64,000 bases of DNA, taken from NCBI RefSeq assembly GCF_000447295.1, contig NZ_KE650771.1, forward strand, positions 3,607,964-3,671,963, written 5' to 3'. Numbering within the stretch: position 1 is the first letter of the stretch; each line of letters begins with the position of its first letter. The notes beneath the pieces were generated by a model. That model was not told the DNA's origin. It was given only the letters and a program-made list of their open reading frames with translations, and did not search any database. This stretch comes from Fischerella sp. PCC 9431 (GTDB lineage Bacteria; Cyanobacteriota; Cyanobacteriia; Cyanobacteriales; Nostocaceae). Below are positions 56,901 through 64,000 of the stretch, piece by piece. The translations under genes were made by a program, and so were the position numbers.

Positions 56901-57533
56901 AATATCACCACGCCGACTCCACTGTCCCTCTGTTTCTACCAAAGCAACCCGTTCGTACCCCAGGCTAGCAAGTTTTTCACTAAAACTATTTAAATCCAAC
57001 TCCATCCCTTGTTTGAGGGTAAGACAAAAAGGAGCAAATGCTGTTGCTGGTGGTAGGTGGGGTTGTAAAGCAGCGTGGGTGGCGACGATCGCAAAATTGG
57101 GAGATGAAGATAAAGGGGACAAGGGGGAATTTTTTTTCTTTTCTCCCCCCTCTTCCTTGTCTTCCGTGTCTTCCTTATCTTTCCCTTTCCCTCGACTCTT
57201 GACCAAATCTGCCAAAACTTGCATTTGTCCCCAAGTCATTTCGGTTTCGGGGTCAAAAGGTTCGTAGGGGGATGCTTCGGATGTCGGGTAAAAATGTATA
57301 GTTTGCCATCCCATCGCCTCCAGTTGTGCTGTCCAGCGTCCAGCTTCCTCCAGAGTGGCACAAACCACAAACAAATTCTGTCCCTGAGTCTGAGCTAAAG
57401 CCGAAGCTACTAAGCCTTTTGGCAGGCGAGGAAGGCCATTTAAATGTAAATCTTTTTGCCGATTTAGCTTGGAGATAAATTCTGTGGTGAGCGGCGATCG
57501 CCCCAAAGCGCGCACAATGGAAGAAAATGCCAT
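53931..57533 (-). CDS. mfd: transcription-repair coupling factor Mfd
   Basis: 1200 residues from the internal Met ([16 protein letters not shown]). The frame is open to 57578, but the extra 15 residues are not in the family. The UvrB-like N-terminal part is followed by the CarD-like RNA polymerase interaction domain ([21 protein letters not shown]). Then come the translocase with Walker [23 protein letters not shown], the TRG motif [13 protein letters not shown] and the C-terminal TRCF domain. It removes stalled RNA polymerase at lesions and recruits UvrA. Residues about 110-147 ([19 protein letters not shown], then [10 protein letters not shown]) are an insert coded by an intergenic-type repeat string (57095-57205), in a loop of the UvrB-like part. 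Confidence 0.96.
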   Translation of the reverse strand: MAFSSIVRALGRSPLTTEFISKLNRQKDLHLNGLPRLPKGLVASALAQTQGQNLFVVCATLEEAGRWTAQLEAMGWQTIHFYPTSEASPYEPFDPETEMTWGQMQVLADLVKSRGKGKDKEDTEDKEEGGEKKKNSPLSPLSSSPNFAIVATHAALQPHLPPATAFAPFCLTLKQGMELDLNSFSEKLASLGYERVALVETEGQWSRRGDIVDVFPVSSELPVRLEWFGDEIEQIREFDPTTQRSALDKINQLILTPTSFAPVVMAALSGERLENVKTYLSAVEKEQFEAGTSFEGSRRFLGLAFTQPASLLDYLPANTLVAIDEPEQCHAHSDRWVENAEEQWLLLGSQGADEDEGDHALEAALIALPKIHCWFDDCLAASQAFKKVYLSEIAEENQGINLASRGLATTPHAYAKIAETLRQERDRNFSVWLISAQPSRSVSLLQEHDCPAQFIPNPRDFQAIDKLQINHIPVALKYSGLAELEGFILPTFRTVVVTDREFYGQHTLATFGYVRKRRKAASKQVDPNKLRPGDYVVHRNHGVGKFLKLESLTVNHETRDYLVVQYADGLLRVAADQVNALSRLRTTSDKPPELNKMTGKAWENTKNKVRKAIKKLAVDLLKLYAARSQQKGFSYPVDMPWQQELEDSFPYQPTTDQLKAVQDVKRDMESDRPMDRLVCGDVGFGKTEVAIRAIFKAVTAGKQVALLAPTTILTQQHYHTLKERFAPYPINIGLLNRFRTAQERRDIQKRLANGELDVVVGTHQLLGKDVHFKDLGMLVVDEEQRFGVNQKEKIKTLKTLVDVLTLSATPIPRTLYMSLSGIREMSLIATPPPSRRPIKTHLAPINPETVRSAIRQELDRGGQVFYVVPRIEGIEETTDGLREMIPGGRIAIAHGQMEPSELESIMLSFSNGEADILVCTTIIESGLDIPRVNTILIEDAHRFGLAQLYQLRGRVGRAGIQAHAWLFYPKQRTLSDAARQRLRAIQEFTQLGSGYQLAMRDMEIRGVGNLLGAEQSGQMEAIGFDLYMEMLEEAIREIRGQEIPKVEDTQIDLNLTAFIPADYIPDIDQKMSAYRAVAAAKSKEELTQIAAEWSDRYGTIPKPANQLLRVMELKQLAKKLGFSRIKPEAKQHVVLETPMEEPAWNLLAENLTENLKSRFVYSSGKVTVRGLGVFKADQQLQTLVDAFEKMQGAVVEAAVV

Positions 57534-57611
57534 AACTTTATTAAACAGGTGGGAGTCGTTCTGACCAGCAATGCACAATCATAGCGTTTACTTTAACTAT
57601 TTTAGAAATTT

Positions 57612-57770
57612 GACACTCCCCACGCCTAGAAAGTGGGGAATTATAATTTCACATCCACCAGAGACGCGATAATACTCTTACCTTGAAGCCGCTCTTACGA
57701 GCATCTACGCGTCGAAGAGTTTATAAGGACGGCAGGCTGAAAACCCTCTGTCTTTAGAGGCTACGGTGTA
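57612..57770. mobile_element. possible IS200/IS605-type non-autonomous remnant
   Basis: The left part TTTGACACTCCCCACGCCTA with AAAGTGGGG forms an imperfect hairpin, as at IS200/IS605 left ends. The right part CTGAAAACCCTCTGTCTTTA with GAGG resembles the matching right end. A decayed GACGCG palindrome (57660-57714) sits between them. No transposase gene lies here. Confidence 0.4.
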
Positions 57771-58085
57771 CACACAAATCCTCTGATCCCCCTAAATCCC
57801 CCTTAAAAAGGGGGACTTTGATTCTAGTTCCCCCTTTTTCAAGGGGGGTTAGGGGGGATCGAAACGCTACTAGGCAACTTTAATAAAACTTGTGTATACA
57901 CCGTAGCCCTTTTTAAGGGGGGTTAGGGGGATCGAAACGCTACTAGGCAACTTTATAAAACTTGTGTATACACCGTAGCCCTTTTTAAGGGGGACTTTGA
58001 TTCTACTTCCCCCTTTTTTAAGGGGGGTTAGTGGGGATCAAAACGTTATTAGGCAACTTTATAAAACTTGTGTATACACCGTAGG
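57771..58085. repeat. CCCCTTTTTAAGGGGGG palindromes with CACCGTAG units
   Basis: Three direct units end AGGCAACTTTATAAAACTTG followed by TGTATACACCGTAG (about 57850-57908, 57909-57979, 57980-58082). Each contains a CCCTTTTTAAGGGGGG palindrome, GGTTAGGGGGATCGAAACG and the GTGTATACAC palindrome. It lies between mfd and the 21-bp array. No gene is seen. Confidence 0.75.
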
Positions 58086-58099
58086 CTTTTAAGCCGGGG

Positions 58100-58412
58100 A
58101 GAGGTCAAAAATCATTTGGGCGAGCGCAAAAATCATTTTGGCGAGCGCAAAAATCATTTTGGCGCATACAAAAATCATTTTGGCGCACACAAAAATCATT
58201 TCGACGCACACAAAAATCATTTCGACGCACACAAAAATCGTTTCGACGCACACAAAAATCATTTCGACGCACACAAAAATCATTTTGGCGCACACAAAAA
58301 TCGTTTTGGCGCATACAAAAATCGTTTTGGCGCATACAAAAATTACTCGAAAGCATACAAAAAGCATCTATACGCATATCAAAGGCGCTTATACGCATAC
58401 AAAAATCATTTC
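58100..58412. repeat. 21-bp minisatellite, GCGCACACAAAAATCATTTTG unit
   Basis: About 14 units at exact 21-bp steps (AAAAATCA at 58107, 58128 and on). The arms vary between GCGAGCGC, GCGCATAC, GCGCACAC and GACGCACAC. The last three units are decayed. Frames are open in both directions for 90-135 codons but I treat them as spurious. It is the third 21-bp array in this window, with unrelated sequence. Confidence 0.92.
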
Positions 58413-58439
58413 AGTCTAGCTGTAAACATGCACCAAAAA

Positions 58440-58671
58440 GTACAGACGCGATGTTCCTTGCGCCTCTACCAATGACAAATGACATAGGACAAATGACAAC
58501 GCCAACTAATTAGCTTTATTTGTACCAACTTGCTTACAATAGTTTTTTGTTATTAACTATTGACAATTGACTCTTGACTTAACCAAGAAAAGCTAAGTAA
58601 GTGTTAAATGCTAAGTACTGATTTAAATTAAATTTAAGTGTGGTTGCCGATAACATCGGCAATTTTAAATA
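58440..58671. other. spacer with GACGCG palindrome upstream of the CNNM/CorC gene
   Basis: 58440-58469 is a decayed GTACAGACGCGATGTTCCTT element with its GCGCCTCTAC arm, followed by CAATGACAAATGACA units. 58630-58655 (GTTGCCGATAACATCGGCAA) is a good hairpin just before the start of the next gene. It may be a regulatory leader or a terminator for upstream transcription. Confidence 0.5.
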
Positions 58672-59994
58672 ATGTCACCAACTGCCGAAATTTTACTTGT
58701 CTTATTACTAATCCTTGCCAACGCCCTATTTGTCATGTCAGAGTTGGCGATCGTCTCAGCTCGAAAAGTGCGCCTGCAACAGATGGCTGAACGGGGAGAT
58801 CAAAAGGCTCGTATTGCCCTAGAACTCGCATCTTCTCCCAATCAATTCTTGGCTACTGTCCAGGTAGGGATCACTCTGCTAGCAATTTTATCAGGTGCTT
58901 TTGGTGAATCAGTCATCGCCAAAAGACTAGTTCCTATTTTTAGTTCTATCCCTTTTTTATTACCGTACAAAGATGCAGCTGCTTCCGTCACAGCAGTTTT
59001 AATTATCACCTATTTGACATTAATTATTGGTGAATTGGTTCCCAAGCGAGTTGCACTCAATCACCCAGAACCAATTGCTTCCATAGTTGCTATTCCTATG
59101 AAACTATTAGCAACAATTGGCTCACCAATAGTTCATTTACTCAGTATTTCTACAGATGCAGTTTTGCGAATGTTAGGCATTAGACCGTCTAACGAACCAC
59201 AAGTCACAGAAGAAGAAATTAGAGTCTTAATCGAGCAAGGTACAGAAGAGGGAACCTTTGAAGAAGCCGAACAAGATATGGTTGAGCGAGTATTTCGCTT
59301 AGGCGATCGCCCTGTCAGTTCGTTTATGACACCCCGTCCTGATATTGTCTGGTTAGACTTAGATGATTCTGCCACAGAAAATCGTCAAAAGATGATTGAA
59401 AATGGTTATTCTCGATATCCGGTTTGTCAGGGAGGATTAGACAATGTTCTCGGTATAATTGCTGTGACTGATTTATTAGCTCGCAGTTTGTGTGGAGAAC
59501 AGCTAGACTTAACAGTCGGATTGCGAAAGGCTGAATTTGTACCAGAAAGCACCCGTGGCTTGAAGGTGTTGGAATTATTTAAACAAACTGCCACTCACAT
59601 GGCGTTGGTAGTAGATGAATATGGTGTAATTCAGGGATTAGTCACTCTGAACGACGTGATGATTGAAATCGTTGGTGATGTTCCCACAGCCGATGAACTA
59701 GAAAATCCCCAAGCTGTGCAACGGGAAGATGGTTCTTGGTTATTAGATGGAATGTTATCTGTAGAAGAATTTTTTGAAATGTTCGACCTTGAGGAATATC
59801 TTAGAATCCATCAAGGCAATTATCAAACATTGGGTGGTTTTGTAATTACCCATCTCGGCCGAATTCCCGCCGCCGCAGATCATTTTGAATGGCAAGGAAT
59901 GCGTTTTGAAGTCATGGATATGGACGGGAACCGCGTTGATAAAGTTTTGGTAATCCCAAAACAGATGCAAGCAGCTGATCGGCAAGAAGATTAA
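58672..59994 (+). CDS. CNNM/CorC-family membrane protein (DUF21-CBS-CorC)
   Basis: 440 residues. The N-terminal DUF21 part (1-170) has four membrane stretches and the motif SELAIVSARKVRLQQMAERGD. A CBS pair follows (about 210-330; FMTPRPDIVWLD and ALVVDEYGVIQGLVTLNDV). The C-terminal CorC/HlyC domain ends GGFVITHLGRIPAAADHFEW. The family transports or senses Mg2+ (CorC, CNNM). The old name hemolysin is misleading. The protein looks complete. It is a single gene with a hairpin upstream of the ATG. Confidence 0.93.
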   Translation: MSPTAEILLVLLLILANALFVMSELAIVSARKVRLQQMAERGDQKARIALELASSPNQFLATVQVGITLLAILSGAFGESVIAKRLVPIFSSIPFLLPYKDAAASVTAVLIITYLTLIIGELVPKRVALNHPEPIASIVAIPMKLLATIGSPIVHLLSISTDAVLRMLGIRPSNEPQVTEEEIRVLIEQGTEEGTFEEAEQDMVERVFRLGDRPVSSFMTPRPDIVWLDLDDSATENRQKMIENGYSRYPVCQGGLDNVLGIIAVTDLLARSLCGEQLDLTVGLRKAEFVPESTRGLKVLELFKQTATHMALVVDEYGVIQGLVTLNDVMIEIVGDVPTADELENPQAVQREDGSWLLDGMLSVEEFFEMFDLEEYLRIHQGNYQTLGGFVITHLGRIPAAADHFEWQGMRFEVMDMDGNRVDKVLVIPKQMQAADRQED

Positions 59995-60159
59995 GTTTTT
60001 TGGGGGACAAGGGAGCAGGGAGCAGGGAGCAGGGAGCAGGGAGCAGGGAGCAGGGAGCAGGGAGAATAACCAATGCCCGATGCCCAATGCCCGATGCCCA
60101 ATGCCCGATGCCCAATCCCCAATCCCCAATCCCCGATCCCCGATCCCCGATCCCCATTT
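59995..60159. repeat. GGGAGCA and GCCCGAT/CCCCAATC tandem strings
   Basis: GGGAGCA heptamers (60008-60063), GCCCGATGCCCAAT units (60073-60113) and CCCCGAT/CCCCAAT units (60115-60157) lie between convergent genes. The strings are open in many frames. Confidence 0.8.
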
Positions 60160-60933
60160 TCACGCTGTTTTAAAAAATCTAATAATCTCACGAACATGGT
60201 CGAGAAATTGTCCGTCGGTAGAAAGTTGAGCGATCGCAGCTCTTGCTTCTCTTGCTAAACGTTCGTGTTCTGTTTGATTTGTGGCGCGCAATTCTTCTAA
60301 GTTGGCAGAAATCCGAGCTAGTTCTTTACGTGTTTCTTCTGTGGAACGCTGTTGATTTGCTACTATAGAATAAGAATTTTCCGGGTCTAGTTGTTCTTCT
60401 ACACGCTTCATTCTGTCTTCCATCCCGTCAAAGCGATTGCGGAGTTCGACAATATCTTGGCGGGGATACTTCCATTCATTACCAATCGAAGTTAAGCGTG
60501 TATATAAATATTCATAAGCACTGATCGCTGGACGTAAACCCGTTAAAAGTAAAGCCGCACCCGAACCGAAATATCCGACAGCACTGATACCTTTGACAGC
60601 AAGCATATAAAGACCAATAGCTGAAATTAAGTGTAGAGCAATGGCAATTAAGAGCGATCGCTTTGCTAAACTCTTCACATAACTAACTTGTTTTTCATCA
60701 ACAGGAATTTCTTTGTCTGTAGATTGTTCTGCTTCTGCTAATACTTCTTTCGCTTTAAAATAGACATTCCAAGGAACTGTCACAATCACTAATAACCACC
60801 AAAAACTTGCACCCCCAATCACCCAATCCAAAAAATTGCCAGAAGGTACATGAAACCATTGAAATATACTAAAAATTAGCAATACGGAAACTACAATTCC
60901 AATACTGGAACTGAGAAAAAAGTTAAAATACAT
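60160..60933 (-). CDS. membrane protein with C-terminal coiled coil, unknown function
   Basis: 257 residues. It has four hydrophobic segments (FFLSSSIGIVVSVLLIFSIF, NFLDWVIGGASFWWLLVIVTV, SLLIAIALHLISAIGLYML, GISAVGYFGSGAALLLTGL). An acidic linker is followed by a coiled coil (about 170-240; ELRNRFDGMEDRMKRVEEQL, EETRKELARISANLEEL). It ends with the unusual LDHVREIIRFFKTA. I do not recognise the family. Possibly a membrane anchor for an unknown partner. A single gene. Confidence 0.75.
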   Translation of the reverse strand: MYFNFFLSSSIGIVVSVLLIFSIFQWFHVPSGNFLDWVIGGASFWWLLVIVTVPWNVYFKAKEVLAEAEQSTDKEIPVDEKQVSYVKSLAKRSLLIAIALHLISAIGLYMLAVKGISAVGYFGSGAALLLTGLRPAISAYEYLYTRLTSIGNEWKYPRQDIVELRNRFDGMEDRMKRVEEQLDPENSYSIVANQQRSTEETRKELARISANLEELRATNQTEHERLAREARAAIAQLSTDGQFLDHVREIIRFFKTA

Positions 60934-61281
60934 TATCCTTTAGCTCCCATGAAGGTTTTTCCATCATGGCTTTGGATTAACAAAAAAGCATAAAAGCTTG
61001 TGATGGTTTTTAGAGTTACACACATTCACGGGGATCAAGGATTATGGATTGGGAAATAATTGGTATTAGCAATTACTAATTATCAATTACAGCATTTTAT
61101 GAATTCGTAGCGAATCAAATTAAATTACTTTCCGGCTAATATATTGAATTTTTTGAATAAAAGTAGGGTAATCCGTAGATATTTGCAGAATTACCCTAAT
61201 TTTAATTGCCAATGAAATCAAAATACTGACACATTTTAACTACCCCCCGTTGCTTTATTGATTGCTTGAGCCTAGCTGCCT
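60934..61281. other. spacer with a terminator-like hairpin
   Basis: A 348-bp gap. The hairpin AGGGTAAT...ATTACCCT lies at 61166-61197, followed on the plus strand by AATTTTAATT. It fits a terminator for the small minus-strand gene at 61282. The rest has no visible feature. Confidence 0.5.
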
Positions 61282-61500
61282 CTATGCATTAGTTGTAGGC
61301 TTTAAAAACAGCCATGCTACAAAAAATGTAGCTGCTGTAAATAATTGCGTCAGATCTAAAGCAGATAGATATCCATCTGCAAAGGAAGCAATACTTCTAT
61401 CGGTAATGCCAAACAACCAAGACGAAATGCCAAACAGCCAAATTCCATTCTTAAGATTGCCAACAAATCCCTTAGATTCAGAAGGTTGCTGGTTAGTCAT
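61282..61500 (-). CDS. small membrane protein, hypothetical
   Basis: 72 residues: MTNQQPSESKGFVGNLKNG, then two hydrophobic stretches (IWLFGISSWLFGITD, LTQLFTAATFFVAWLFLK). A ribosome site GGAG lies 11 bases before the ATG. A hairpin terminator follows at 61166. An opposite-strand frame of similar length lacks such signals. Family unknown. Confidence 0.55.
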   Translation of the reverse strand: MTNQQPSESKGFVGNLKNGIWLFGISSWLFGITDRSIASFADGYLSALDLTQLFTAATFFVAWLFLKPTTNA

Positions 61501-61931
61501 GCTTTAATGTCTCCGTTAATTAAAAATGGGCAAAGAATCTGTATATATACGAAAACCCACTAGTAGCGAATTTAGCCACTAGTAGAATAAACATGTGATT
61601 TACATGTGCTGATTGTTCCTGCCTACTATTAATTTCTGTATAACTATATTAATAAATATTTTTAGGTATTGACATAACTATCCCAAGGTACATTGTGAGG
61701 AAACCATGTCAAAAGCAGAAGATTAAAAGCTGAAGAGATTTTGATAAACAAAGGTTGAGACAACACATCGCCTCATAAGTGTAGACAAAAATTCTTTTCC
61801 CCCTTGTCTCCCGTGTCCTCCATGTCTCCCTTGTCCTCCTTGTCCCTCTTCCCATCTCCCTACCAAGCCTCGAAAAATAAAACTTTATACTTGAAGAAGA
61901 AAGAGTAGTTTTCAATTAGGAGGGGAGAGCA
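61501..61931. other. spacer with CCTTGTCTCC strings
   Basis: A 431-bp gap. CCCTTGTCTCCCGTGTCC-type units lie at 61798-61862. The AGGAGGGGAGAGC stretch at 61919-61931 is a strong ribosome site for the next gene. ACTAGTAG...CTACTAGT-like palindromes lie at about 61558-61586. No gene is seen. Confidence 0.45.
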
Positions 61932-63218
61932 ATGGCTCCCAATCCCGCTATCATGCAGGCTGTAGAACGGTTGGGTTATCGTGTGACAGTGGGCGATGTG
62001 GCAACCCAAGCAGGATTAAATGTCGAAATCGCAAATGCTGGACTATTAGCACTTGCGTCTGAAGCGAATGGACACATGCAGGTTGCGGAATCAGGAGATA
62101 TTGTTTATCTTTTTCCGCGCAATTTTCGAGATATCTTACGCAACAAATACTTGCGGCTACAGTTGCAGGAGTGGTGGAAAAAAGTTTGGAGTGTTCTGTT
62201 TTATATAATTCGGATTTCTTTTGGTGTTTTACTGATAGCTTCTATTGCCTTAATTTACATCACTATTCTTGTGATTATTATCTCTGCTAACTCAGATCGT
62301 GATAGTGGCGATCGCGGTGGTGATTTTGGCGTAGGTTTTTTCTATTTTCCTGATTTATTTTGGTATTTCAGTCCTAACTACAATACTTATAACCAAGAAC
62401 GACACCGGGAACGTAGACAAAGCGATCTGAACTTTTTGGAAGCAGTATTTTCGTTTTTGTTTGGTGATGGAAACCCTAACACTAATTTAGAAAAACGTCG
62501 CTGGAAGGGAATTGCAGCGATAATTCGCAAAAATAAAAATGCAGTGGTAGCTGAACAAATCGCTCCCTACCTTGATGATATTGGTGAGACATATCAACAA
62601 GAGTATGAAGATTATATGCTGCCAGTTTTGACTCGCTTTAATGGTCGTCCAGAAGTCAGTCCAGAAGGACAAATCGTTTACTATTTCCCAGATTTACAAG
62701 TCAGTGCTACAAAAAAACGCGATCGCTCAATTTCAGCTTATCTCGAAGAATTTCCCTGGCGTTTTAGTGCAGCTTCATCGGGACAAATTCTCCTTAGTGC
62801 TGGATTAGGTGTAGTTAATATTGTTGGTGCTTTAATTCTTGGAAGTTTGTTAAGAGATGGTACAGCAGCAGCTGTCTTAGGTGGATTAGTAGCATTTGCT
62901 CAAGGGATTTACTGGCTGCTATTAGCTTATGGTATCGGTTTCTTGGGAATACCTTTGGTGCGTTATTTCTGGATTCAATGGCGTAATCGTAAAATAGCCG
63001 AACGCAACCGCACCAGACAAGCACGAGCCAGAGTATTAGCAAGTGCAGATACTCAATTACAACAAAAAATTGACTATGCACAACAGTTTGCAGCCGAAAA
63101 AATTATTGGCAAAGAAGATTTAGTCTACTCCACCGAAACCGACTTGCTAGAACAAGAAGTTGAGGATAGTGATCAAATTGACGCAGAATGGCAAAGGCGT
63201 CTTGAGGAAGGAAGTTAG
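61932..63218 (+). CDS. conserved cyanobacterial/chloroplast-type membrane protein, unknown function
   Basis: 428 residues. The N-terminus (NPAIMQAVERLGYRVTVGDVATQAGLNVEIANAGL in outline) is a winged-helix-like domain of about 60 residues followed by VYLFPRNFRDILR. A membrane part (VLFYIIRISFGVLLIASIALIYITILVII) and a Gly/Asp-rich loop follow. A second winged-helix-like repeat then comes (EEYEDYMLPVLTRF-like, then PEGQIVYYFPDLQVSA). Two further membrane helices precede a basic coiled tail. The same layout is known in a plant plastid protein family of unknown role (recollection). The ribosome site AGGAGGGG is excellent, so expression is probably strong. Confidence 0.8.
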   Translation: MAPNPAIMQAVERLGYRVTVGDVATQAGLNVEIANAGLLALASEANGHMQVAESGDIVYLFPRNFRDILRNKYLRLQLQEWWKKVWSVLFYIIRISFGVLLIASIALIYITILVIIISANSDRDSGDRGGDFGVGFFYFPDLFWYFSPNYNTYNQERHRERRQSDLNFLEAVFSFLFGDGNPNTNLEKRRWKGIAAIIRKNKNAVVAEQIAPYLDDIGETYQQEYEDYMLPVLTRFNGRPEVSPEGQIVYYFPDLQVSATKKRDRSISAYLEEFPWRFSAASSGQILLSAGLGVVNIVGALILGSLLRDGTAAAVLGGLVAFAQGIYWLLLAYGIGFLGIPLVRYFWIQWRNRKIAERNRTRQARARVLASADTQLQQKIDYAQQFAAEKIIGKEDLVYSTETDLLEQEVEDSDQIDAEWQRRLEEGS

Positions 63219-63312
63219 CAGTTATCAGTTATCAGTTATCAGTTATCAGTTATCAAATTCCACTAGTCACTGTTAACTGTCCACTGTTCACTGTTCACTG
63301 TTCACTGTCCAC
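63219..63312. repeat. CAGTTATCAGTTATC and TGTTCACTGTTCACTG strings
   Basis: Tandem AGTTATC units (63219-63255) and CTGTTCACTGTTCACTG units (63272-63312). The second string overlaps the 3' end of the CYTH gene and codes its last residues (TVNSEQ). Confidence 0.8.
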
Positions 63313-63770
63313 TGTGAAAAGGGGTTATTGACTAAATTACTGTTGAAATATTTGGGATCTTCTGAAACTTCTTCACCGACCCAAGGCGGTAATTCTATTT
63401 GTTGTGTTTCGTCGCTGAGTTCGACTTCTGCTAAGATTAGCCCTTTGTTAACACCTTCAAACTCGTCTATTTCCCAAATTAAGCCATCATACTCAATTTT
63501 GTATCTAGTTTTTTCGATGATGGGGCGATCGCACAACTTATCTAGCATTTCCTGAGCATCTTCCATAGGAATTGGGTACTCAAACTCAGATCTAGAATAT
63601 TTCATACTAGGGCCTTTTATTGTTAAATAACCTTGATTGCCTACTATACGAACACGTACAGTAGCTTCTTTTTGTGTAGCTATGTATCCCTGACGATATA
63701 CATTACCCTTAGCTATTTTTTTCCAAGTATCTCCTTTTACTAAAAACTTACGCTCTATTTCTTCCGCCAT
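63288..63770 (-). CDS. CYTH-domain phosphohydrolase
   Basis: 160 residues. The CYTH signature ExExK is E4-I-E6-R-K8 (EEIERKFLV). The tunnel-fold strands with VRVRIV, LTIKGPS, EFEYPIP, KTRYKIEYDGLIWEIDEFEG and ILAEVELSDE are all present. Bacterial members are mainly inorganic triphosphatases; a few are class IV adenylate cyclases (CyaB). The last residues (WTVNSEQ) and stop are supplied by a dispersed AGTGAACAGTGA repeat. A single gene. Confidence 0.9.
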   Translation of the reverse strand: MAEEIERKFLVKGDTWKKIAKGNVYRQGYIATQKEATVRVRIVGNQGYLTIKGPSMKYSRSEFEYPIPMEDAQEMLDKLCDRPIIEKTRYKIEYDGLIWEIDEFEGVNKGLILAEVELSDETQQIELPPWVGEEVSEDPKYFNSNLVNNPFSQWTVNSEQ

Positions 63771-63940
63771 TGTTACCCCTTGATTTAGTTGATATTGGCT
63801 TAAATACTATAGGATTCTATTGTATTTTTGTTGGTGTAAGGGACTTGCGGATAAATAAAATACCAGGCATTCTAGAAGATTAGGAAGGGCAGATATACCC
63901 GCGCCTGCTCGAAATTTTGAGAATTGGAATTGCTTTATTC

Positions 63941-64000
63941 ATGCTTACCGACACCATCAAATCTACATTCAAAGATGCAGCGAAGAAACTCACCGGCAAC
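63941..64000 (+). CDS. N-terminus of a probable transposase (partial, ISAzo13-like)
   Basis: ATG 63941 opens a frame to the window end: MLTDTIKSTFKDAAKKLTGN. From memory this start is like ISAzo13-family transposases common in Nostocales, but only 20 residues are visible. If right, the element's left end lies between the CYTH gene and 63941. GGGACTTGCGGATAAATAAA at 63839 is a possible candidate. Confidence 0.5.
   Translation, partial: MLTDTIKSTFKDAAKKLTGN

Noticed and set aside
58068-58475. Open frames on both strands in the third 21-bp array
   Set aside because: Same reason as for the other arrays; repetitive peptides only.
61262-61507. Plus-strand 81-codon frame over the small membrane protein
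   Set aside because: The minus-strand frame has a ribosome site, two membrane helices and a downstream hairpin; the plus frame has none.
61709-61915. Small minus-strand frame before the conserved membrane protein
   Set aside because: Its middle is translated CCTTGTCTCC repeat (RRTRETWRTRETRGKR).

Overview
The window looks like the chromosome of a filamentous, heterocyst-forming cyanobacterium (Nostocales: Nostoc, Calothrix or Tolypothrix-like). The octamer GCGATCGC (HIP1) recurs inside genes. The gaps are full of short tandem repeats typical of this group: AAAATCC heptamers, GGGGATC/GGGGACA strings and AATTTTT strings. The gene content fits too: kaiABC with a KaiA reduced to its C-terminal domain, an HgdD/TolC-type exporter next to kaiC, a sufBCDS operon with divergent sufR, photorespiratory glycerate kinase, Ycf20, CemA/PxcA, and multidomain CHAT, NACHT, WD40-kinase and GUN4 proteins. 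No rRNA, tRNA or CRISPR array was seen.

Layout. 1-2888: the tail of a histidine kinase, a CheY-like regulator and a hybrid kinase. 3104-8213 (minus): kaiA, kaiB, kaiC and hgdD. 8214-9645: a long gap ending in a heptamer array. 9646-13158: a very large sensor kinase with CBS domains and degenerate receivers. 13159-18384: a tandemly duplicated palindromic repeat, a NACHT NTPase with an Ala-Asn/Tyr/Leu tract, glycerate kinase, Ycf20 and a lipoprotein. 18671-23274: a GT39-type glycosyltransferase, a secreted protein and a NarL-type two-component pair. 23275-24119: gene debris and two MITE-like elements. 24120-26858: a Ser/Thr kinase with two predicted WD40 propellers. 27713-39605: mostly housekeeping genes (aspartate kinase, VOC protein, degenerate serine recombinase, aspartate aminotransferase, acetyl-CoA synthetase, TPR protein, carbonic anhydrase, PxcA-like protein, alcohol dehydrogenase). 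39914-44544: a CHAT-protease/NTPase gene followed by a related NTPase-membrane-GUN4 gene. 44545-45557: four tandem 125-bp palindromic elements. 45558-51998: acylphosphatase, sufSDCB and sufR with two clear SufR operators. 52193-63770: small conserved proteins, mfd, a CNNM/CorC-type protein, membrane proteins and a CYTH phosphatase. The right edge holds the start of a probable transposase.

Two themes run through the window. First, regulation and conflict: several STAND/NTPase, CHAT, WD40 and multi-receiver proteins. The CHAT-NTPase plus NTPase-GUN4 pair is the best candidate for an undescribed signalling or programmed-death module. Second, repeat invasion: MITE-like elements with clear terminal inverted repeats, three different minisatellites that all have an exact 21-bp period, and intergenic-type repeats that sit in frame inside at least four conserved genes (GT39, lysC, mfd, sufD). 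Repeats also supply stop codons to two others.

All calls are by eye from sequence and family knowledge. Starts were moved to internal codons where the upstream part is clearly repeat-derived or absent from the family (kaiA, VOC, aspC, mfd, narL-type regulator).
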